Source of the DNA: Acidobacteriaceae bacterium
GTDB taxonomy: Bacteria > Acidobacteriota > Terriglobia > Terriglobales > Acidobacteriaceae
DNA: 11,094 nt
Assembly: GCA_030042915.1 (NCBI GenBank)
Contig: JASHYS010000208.1
Location: 1 to 11,094, forward strand
Reading direction: 5' to 3'
Below are positions 7,286 through 11,094 of the stretch, piece by piece. The notes beneath the pieces were generated by a model. It did no database searches. It was given only the letters and a program-made list of their open reading frames with translations, and had not been told where the DNA came from. Every line of letters starts with the position of its first letter. Position 1 is the stretch's first letter. The translations under genes were made by a program, and so were the position numbers.

Positions 7286-7300
7286 AGTGGTCAGTCCACT
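7286..7300. promoter_or_regulatory. FadR-like operator candidate upstream of GH28-CE8
   Basis: AGTGG-TCAGT-CCACT has perfect five-base arms. Its centre TGGTCAGTCCA agrees with the E. coli FadR consensus TGGTCNGACCA at all fixed positions but one. It lies 59-73 bases before the ATG at 7359, at or just after the likely transcription start. The adjacent regulator belongs to the FadR subfamily, so it may be a target site. Binding is inferred. Confidence 0.4.
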
Positions 7301-7344
7301 GGGATTGTGTTGTTGCCGCCAGCCTCGCTGTCGCGCGATCCCCC

Positions 7345-7376
7345 GAACGGAGATTCTCATGCGTTCCGTTTTTTTT
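7345..7376 (+). promoter_or_regulatory. Hairpin over the GH28-CE8 ribosome binding site and start codon, followed by a T-run
   Basis: AACGGA (7346-7351) pairs with TCCGTT (7365-7370), with G-T wobbles on either side. This covers part of the Shine-Dalgarno GGAG (7349-7352) and places the ATG (7359-7361) in the loop. T7369-T7376 overlap and follow the right arm. The shape is that of a weak attenuator or a translation-blocking hairpin. The stem has only three GC pairs, so its effect is uncertain. Confidence 0.35.
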
Positions 7377-9794
7377 GCGGTGTCCCCGCTCTTCGCTGCC
7401 CTGTCTCTCTCCGCCCAGGACACTCGCACCGTTACCGAGCCCAAAATCCCTCCCGCTTGCGTCACCCTCGACGCCGACGTCGCGTCGAATCACGGCGTCA
7501 TTGCGCTCGCCGATGAGCAGAAGCTCTCCACCGCTCGCATACAGGACGCACTGGACCACTGTGCGCAAGGCGAGGCCGCTGCCCCCGACGCCGGGTCTTC
7601 GTCGATGGGTTCGAAGTCCGTTGTTCTTCGCGCGCACGGCAAGAAAAACGTGTTCCTTACCGGCCCGCTCGCGCTGCGTCCCGGCGTTGTTCTGGTTGTC
7701 GACAAGAACACCGCTCTTGTGGCCTCGCGCGATCCGCGGCTCTACGATCTCTCGCCGGGCGCCTGCGGCATCGTCTCCGCACACGGCCGCGGCTGCAGGC
7801 CTCTCATCACCGGCGATGGCGCCGTCAACGCCGGCATCATGGGCGAGGGTTCCATTGACGCACGCGGCGGCGCTTTACTGCTTCCACACCAACTGCCAGA
7901 CGGGAGTCTCGATGTAGGAATGGGCGAGACCTGGTGGGACCTCGCCCACGAAGCCAAAGTGAAAGACCTTCAGCAAAGCGTTCCCTCCATGATCGCTCTC
8001 CGCCACGTCGACGGCTTCATCCTCTACCAGATCACGCTGCGCAATTCGCCGGGCTTCCACGTTTCTGTGAATCAAACCGACGGCTTCACCGCGTGGGGCG
8101 TCAAAATCATGACCCCCAAAACCGCGCGCAATACCGACGGCATCGACCCCGGCTCGTCAAAGAACATCACCATCGCCTATAGCTACATTCACACCGGCGA
8201 CGACGATGTCTGCCTCAAGCCCAACGCCGCCGGCGGCGTGTCGAACATGTCGGTTCTCCACAATCACTTCTATACCGGCCACGGCATGTCCATCGGCAGC
8301 GGCACCTTCGGCGGCGTCGACCACCTGCTCGTCGACGACCTGACCATCGACGGCGCCGACAACGGCCTGCGCATCAAATCCGACCGCAGCCGCGGCGGCC
8401 TCGTCCACCAAGTTGTCTATCGCAATGTCTGCATCCGCAACGTGCCCAACCCGCTTGTCTTCACGCCCCACTACACCACCTTCACCGGCGACCGGCTGCC
8501 CATCTACAAAGACATCGCCCTTGAAAACGTGCACGTGCTCACTCCCGGCGCGTTCACCTTTCTCGGCCTCGACGCCGACCCCGATCACAAACTCGAAATC
8601 AGGCTCGACAACGTCTTTGCCGACGACCAGCAGGACTCGCTCTACTACGACCAGGACGCTGCCATCACCATTGGCCCGCATCTCGGCAATCTCGTCCCCA
8701 AGGGCGACGACGTCACCGACACTGACGCGCCCAACTCCGCGCCCGGACAACCGCTCGATTGCGATGCGCGCTTTGCTCCCTTCCCTGAAGACAAGACCGC
8801 GCCCGAGATGGCCGGCAAGATTCCGCCCGAGGACAAAACCTACTACGTGGCCGCCGACGGCACCGGCGATTACTACTCCATCCAACGCGCCCTCGACATG
8901 GCGCCCAAAACCGGCGGCGCGGTGCTCTCCGTCTCGCCCGGCGTTTATCGCGAAGTGATCACCGTCGACAAGCCCAACGTCACCATCCGCAGCGCCAACG
9001 CCGACGCCTCGAAAACCATCGTGGTGAACGATCGCAGCGCCGGCCAGAACGGCGGAACTCTCCACTCCGCCACCGTCAACATCACCGCCGACAACTTCTT
9101 TGCCGAAAACATCACCTTCGAGAACGACTTTAACAAAACTCATTCGCAACTTCCCGCCGGTTCTCAAGCCCTGGCCATCAACGTCACCGGCGACCGCGCC
9201 GTCTTTCACAACGTGCGCCTGCTCGGCAATCAGGATACGGTTTATCTCGGCACGCACTGCGGATCCGACGCGCAAAACTGCGGGCCTACGCGCCAGTACT
9301 TTTCTGATTGCTACATCGCTGGCAACGTCGACTTCATCTTCGGCGATTCCAAGGCCGTCTTCGAAAATTGCGAGATTCACTCCACGCCGCACGACGGAGG
9401 TTTCATCACCGCGCAATCGAAACACTATCCCGCGCAGGACTCGGGCTTCGTGATCGAGCATTGCAAACTCACTGCCGATCCTGCCGTCACCGCTCCCGTT
9501 TTTCTCGGCCGGCCCTGGCGCCCCTACGCCACGGTCATCTACATGCACACCGAGATGGATGACAAGATCGATCCCGCGGGCTGGCGCGAGTGGCATCCCG
9601 GCCAAACCAACTCTCTCAACACCGCCTTCTACGCCGAGTTCGACTCTAGCGGCCCCGGAGCGCATCACGACCAGCGCGATCCGCACGCCCACTTCCTCAC
9701 GCCCGAGGAAGCCAAACAATACGAGCCGGCGGTTTTTCTCCGCGGCAACGACAACTGGGATCCAACCCAACTTCCCGCTCAGGCTGCGCAGTAA
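7359..9794 (+). CDS. Secreted bifunctional polygalacturonase-pectin methylesterase (GH28-CE8 fusion)
   Basis: One exported polypeptide of 811 residues with two complementary pectinase domains. Residues 1-20 are a signal peptide. The GH28 right-handed beta-helix spans about 30-460. It shows NTDGID with Asp260, GDDD with catalytic Asp281/Asp282, GHGMSIGS (His308) and RIK (338-340), the four GH28 signatures. After a proline- and acid-rich linker comes a CE8 pectinesterase, about 493-800: PGVYRE, GSQALAINV (Gln603), GNQDTVY (Gln625, Asp626), DFIFG (Asp658), LGRPW (Arg718) and GWREW. All expected catalytic residues of both families are present. CE8 would demethylate pectin and GH28 would hydrolyse the exposed chain. 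The spacing between the two CE8 aspartates (32) is longer than in Erwinia PemA (21), owing to a loop with Cys634 and Cys641. The ATG at 7359 is preferred over the GTG at 7287 because it has GGAG six bases upstream and gives a signal peptide. Endo or exo action of GH28 is undetermined. Confidence 0.93.
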   Translation: MRSVFFAVSPLFAALSLSAQDTRTVTEPKIPPACVTLDADVASNHGVIALADEQKLSTARIQDALDHCAQGEAAAPDAGSSSMGSKSVVLRAHGKKNVFLTGPLALRPGVVLVVDKNTALVASRDPRLYDLSPGACGIVSAHGRGCRPLITGDGAVNAGIMGEGSIDARGGALLLPHQLPDGSLDVGMGETWWDLAHEAKVKDLQQSVPSMIALRHVDGFILYQITLRNSPGFHVSVNQTDGFTAWGVKIMTPKTARNTDGIDPGSSKNITIAYSYIHTGDDDVCLKPNAAGGVSNMSVLHNHFYTGHGMSIGSGTFGGVDHLLVDDLTIDGADNGLRIKSDRSRGGLVHQVVYRNVCIRNVPNPLVFTPHYTTFTGDRLPIYKDIALENVHVLTPGAFTFLGLDADPDHKLEIRLDNVFADDQQDSLYYDQDAAITIGPHLGNLVPKGDDVTDTDAPNSAPGQPLDCDARFAPFPEDKTAPEMAGKIPPEDKTYYVAADGTGDYYSIQRALDMAPKTGGAVLSVSPGVYREVITVDKPNVTIRSANADASKTIVVNDRSAGQNGGTLHSATVNITADNFFAENITFENDFNKTHSQLPAGSQALAINVTGDRAVFHNVRLLGNQDTVYLGTHCGSDAQNCGPTRQYFSDCYIAGNVDFIFGDSKAVFENCEIHSTPHDGGFITAQSKHYPAQDSGFVIEHCKLTADPAVTAPVFLGRPWRPYATVIYMHTEMDDKIDPAGWREWHPGQTNSLNTAFYAEFDSSGPGAHHDQRDPHAHFLTPEEAKQYEPAVFLRGNDNWDPTQLPAQAAQ

Positions 9795-9816
9795 AATTGA
9801 GGTGGGTGAGAGCGAA

Positions 9817-10647
9817 ATGAAAACCATCCTGATGGCTGATCCCGTGCGCTACCCGCGCATGACCACCGAGGAACTCCGCGAAACCTTCCTGCTTGATGCG
9901 CTTTATGAGCCCGGCAAAATCCAACTGAATTACGTCGATCTGGATCGCGCCGTCGCCGGCTTCGCCGCCCCAGCCGACGCACCTCTCGCACTGCCCACCT
10001 ATCCCGAACTGCGCGCCAACTACTTCACTGAACGCCGCGAGCTGGGCGCCCTCAACATCGGCGGTCCCGGCATCATCAAGGTCCAGGGCAAATCCTACGA
10101 TCTCGACAATCTCGATGTCCTCTACATCGGCCGCGGCAACGCCGAAGTCACTTTCGCCTCAAAAGAGAAAAACGCCCCCGCCATCTTCTACCTGCTCAGC
10201 TATTCCGCGCACGCCGTCTTTCCCGTCGCTCTGGTGCGCAGGCAGGAAGCCAGCCCCACCGAGCTGGGCAGCCCGGAAACCTGCAACAAGCGCACCATCT
10301 GCAAATACATTTACCTTGAAGGCGCGCGCAGTTGCCAGCTCGTTATGGGCGTTACGCACCTGGCAACGGGCAGCAACTGGAACACCATGCCTCCGCACAC
10401 GCACATGCGCCGCTCAGAGATTTACATGTACTTCAACGTCGCCGCCGATGCGCGCGTGATGCACTTCATGGGGCCACCCGCTGAAACCCGTCACATCGTC
10501 ATGGCCGACAAAGGCATCGTCATTTCTCCCGGATGGTCGATTCACGCCGGCGTGGGCACGCGCGCCTACAGTTTCTGCTGGGGCATGGGCGGCGAAAATC
10601 AGGACTACGCCGATATGGACCCCGCTCCCGTCGAATCCCTGCGGTAG
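9817..10647 (+). CDS. kduI: 5-dehydro-4-deoxy-D-glucuronate isomerase (KduI)
   Basis: This cytoplasmic cupin enzyme isomerises 5-keto-4-deoxyuronate, the product of unsaturated galacturonate, to 2,5-diketo-3-deoxygluconate, which KduD then reduces. It has 276 residues against 278 in E. coli KduI. The zinc site is complete: PPHTHMRRSE supplies His194, His196 and Glu201, and WSIHAGVGT supplies His243. The N-terminal RYPRMTTEELRETFLL and the IGRG/NIGGPG stretches are also family-typical. There is no signal peptide. The ATG at 9817 has GGTGAG six bases upstream; an in-frame ATG at 9832 is a possible alternative. Longer starts would run into the preceding gene. The 22-base gap after GH28-CE8 implies co-transcription. 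E. coli KduI has also been linked to hexuronate isomerisation, a possible second role here because the neighbouring polygalacturonase yields saturated galacturonate. Confidence 0.95.
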   Translation: MKTILMADPVRYPRMTTEELRETFLLDALYEPGKIQLNYVDLDRAVAGFAAPADAPLALPTYPELRANYFTERRELGALNIGGPGIIKVQGKSYDLDNLDVLYIGRGNAEVTFASKEKNAPAIFYLLSYSAHAVFPVALVRRQEASPTELGSPETCNKRTICKYIYLEGARSCQLVMGVTHLATGSNWNTMPPHTHMRRSEIYMYFNVAADARVMHFMGPPAETRHIVMADKGIVISPGWSIHAGVGTRAYSFCWGMGGENQDYADMDPAPVESLR

Positions 10648-10660
10648 AAGAGTCGCTCCG

Positions 10661-10679
10661 CGGGCGCTTATTGCGCCCG
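10661..10679. other. Perfect hairpin between convergent genes
   Basis: CGGGCGC (10661-10667) and GCGCCCG (10673-10679) form a seven-base GC-rich stem with a TTATT loop, 14 bases after the kduI stop. Neither strand has a T-run behind it, so it is not a classic intrinsic terminator. It may still serve as a 3'-end stabiliser or bidirectional boundary for kduI and the converging gene. Confidence 0.4.
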
Positions 10680-10683
10680 ACTA

Positions 10684-10704
10684 CTGGCTGCTGGCTATTG
10701 GCTA
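10684..10704. repeat. Three imperfect heptad tandem repeats
   Basis: CTGGCTG, CTGGCTA and TTGGCTA follow each other without spacing, between the hairpin at 10661-10679 and the stop of the minus-strand gene at 10710. Each unit differs from the next at one position. The tract is too short to say whether it varies in copy number. Confidence 0.4.
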
Positions 10705-10709
10705 GGCTT

Positions 10710-11094
10710 TCACTGCTGGTGGCTCATGGGTTGAACCTGGGTGTACGCGGGGCCGGGCTGCATGGCGGCGCTGACCACGTTGTTCTGATTGTCGATCCAT
10801 TCAGGACCGCCGTTGCCCGCTGGAATCTCAACGGGCGCTCCCGTGGCCGGATTCATGCCGAAGGCTGTGCCGGTAAGGATGTCGTCGAAGTCGTCGACTT
10901 CGCCGGCCATCATTTTTCTCCACTGCGCCTCGCGCGCATCCATCTGCTGCGTGGCCTGCGCGGTCTTGGCAGCGATGATCAGATTGGCTTTTGTGGCCTG
11001 GGCCACGATGAAGTTCTGCCAGGCTGTCCAATCGGGATTCATGACCATGGTGCTGGTGGAGTAGGTGAGGATGGCACTGGCGTTTTGCGCCTGC
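10710..11094 (-). CDS. Hypothetical protein, C-terminal part (cut by window edge)
   Basis: The minus-strand frame is open from the right edge to a TGA at 10710, giving 128 visible residues of a longer protein; an internal Met at 11048 need not be the start. I do not recognise a family. The visible part has an Ala/Gln-rich helical stretch (WQNFIVAQATKANLIIAAKTAQ and the Arg/Lys-containing part after it), then an acidic patch GEVDDFDDILTG. A Gly/Pro/Asn-rich end carries NPATGAPVEIPAGNGGPEWI, finishing in PMSHQQ. There are no clear membrane segments or cysteines in it. It is convergent with kduI and need not belong to the pectin locus. That it is real is supported by the open frame to the edge, the lack of a competing plus-strand gene, and non-random composition. 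Confidence 0.65.
   Translation of the reverse strand, partial: QAQNASAILTYSTSTMVMNPDWTAWQNFIVAQATKANLIIAAKTAQATQQMDAREAQWRKMMAGEVDDFDDILTGTAFGMNPATGAPVEIPAGNGGPEWIDNQNNVVSAAMQPGPAYTQVQPMSHQQ

Noticed and set aside
7287..7358. GTG start at 7287 for GH28-CE8
   Set aside because: The added 24 residues are Cys/Arg-rich and precede a normal signal peptide. The ATG at 7359 has GGAG at proper spacing, and the GTG falls inside the inverted repeat.
9559..9816. Upstream in-frame extension of kduI from 9559
   Set aside because: It overlaps the CE8 coding region by over 230 bases, is low-complexity Ser/Thr/Pro/Arg sequence, and the 276-residue form already matches KduI length.
8157..9827. Long minus-strand open frame (556 codons) opposite GH28-CE8
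   Set aside because: The plus strand carries complete GH28 and CE8 signatures. The antisense translation is Val/Gly/Asp-rich low-complexity sequence, as expected from GC-biased third positions read backwards.
10661..10704. Hairpin plus heptads after kduI, considered as an attachment site or start of a repeat array
   Set aside because: The arms are short, there are only three imperfect heptads, and no integrase, tRNA or spacer-repeat pattern lies nearby.

Overview
The window looks like a pectin (homogalacturonan) utilisation locus from a GC-rich, Gram-negative soil-type bacterium, most likely an Acidobacteriota (Terriglobia/Acidobacteriaceae type). The main pointer is the 1263-residue outer-membrane receptor, which has an N-terminal carboxypeptidase-regulatory-like domain and no SusD partner beside it. 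That is the Oar-like receptor form typical of this phylum. Three of the five complete proteins carry export signals. The taxonomic call is inference, because the window contains no rRNA or other marker gene.

Layout, left to right. A GntR/FadR-family regulator (170-934) has palindromic candidate operators upstream. A 297-base gene-free stretch follows, holding a good sigma70-like promoter (1097-1125), a leader hairpin (1167-1197) and a strong ribosome binding site. Next is the TonB-dependent receptor (1232-5023), closed by a clear intrinsic terminator (5064-5094). A new promoter (5123-5152) serves a secreted GH105 unsaturated-uronyl hydrolase with an extra C-terminal domain (5186-7165). A 193-base gap contains an extragenic palindrome and a FadR-like operator candidate. 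It leads to a secreted two-domain polygalacturonase-pectin methylesterase (GH28-CE8, 7359-9794). kduI follows 22 bases later (9817-10647), probably on the same transcript. The 3' end of an unrecognised minus-strand gene (10710-11094, cut by the window edge) converges on kduI.

How the genes fit together. The CE8 domain removes methyl esters from pectin, and the GH28 domain of the same polypeptide hydrolyses the exposed polygalacturonate. The receptor probably imports oligomers. The GH105 enzyme would release 5-keto-4-deoxyuronate from unsaturated oligogalacturonides or rhamnogalacturonides in the periplasm, and cytoplasmic KduI isomerises it towards 2-keto-3-deoxygluconate. GH105 and KduI need lyase products, but no polysaccharide lyase, inner-membrane transporter, KduD or KdgK is encoded here. 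Those steps must lie outside the window.

I do not see a wholly new type of system. The most distinctive points are the GH28-CE8 fusion, the GH105 protein with a GATase/DUF4350-like tail, and several regulatory candidates: shared palindromes, and a hairpin plus T8 run over the GH28-CE8 start codon. No tRNA, rRNA, CRISPR array or insertion sequence was seen.
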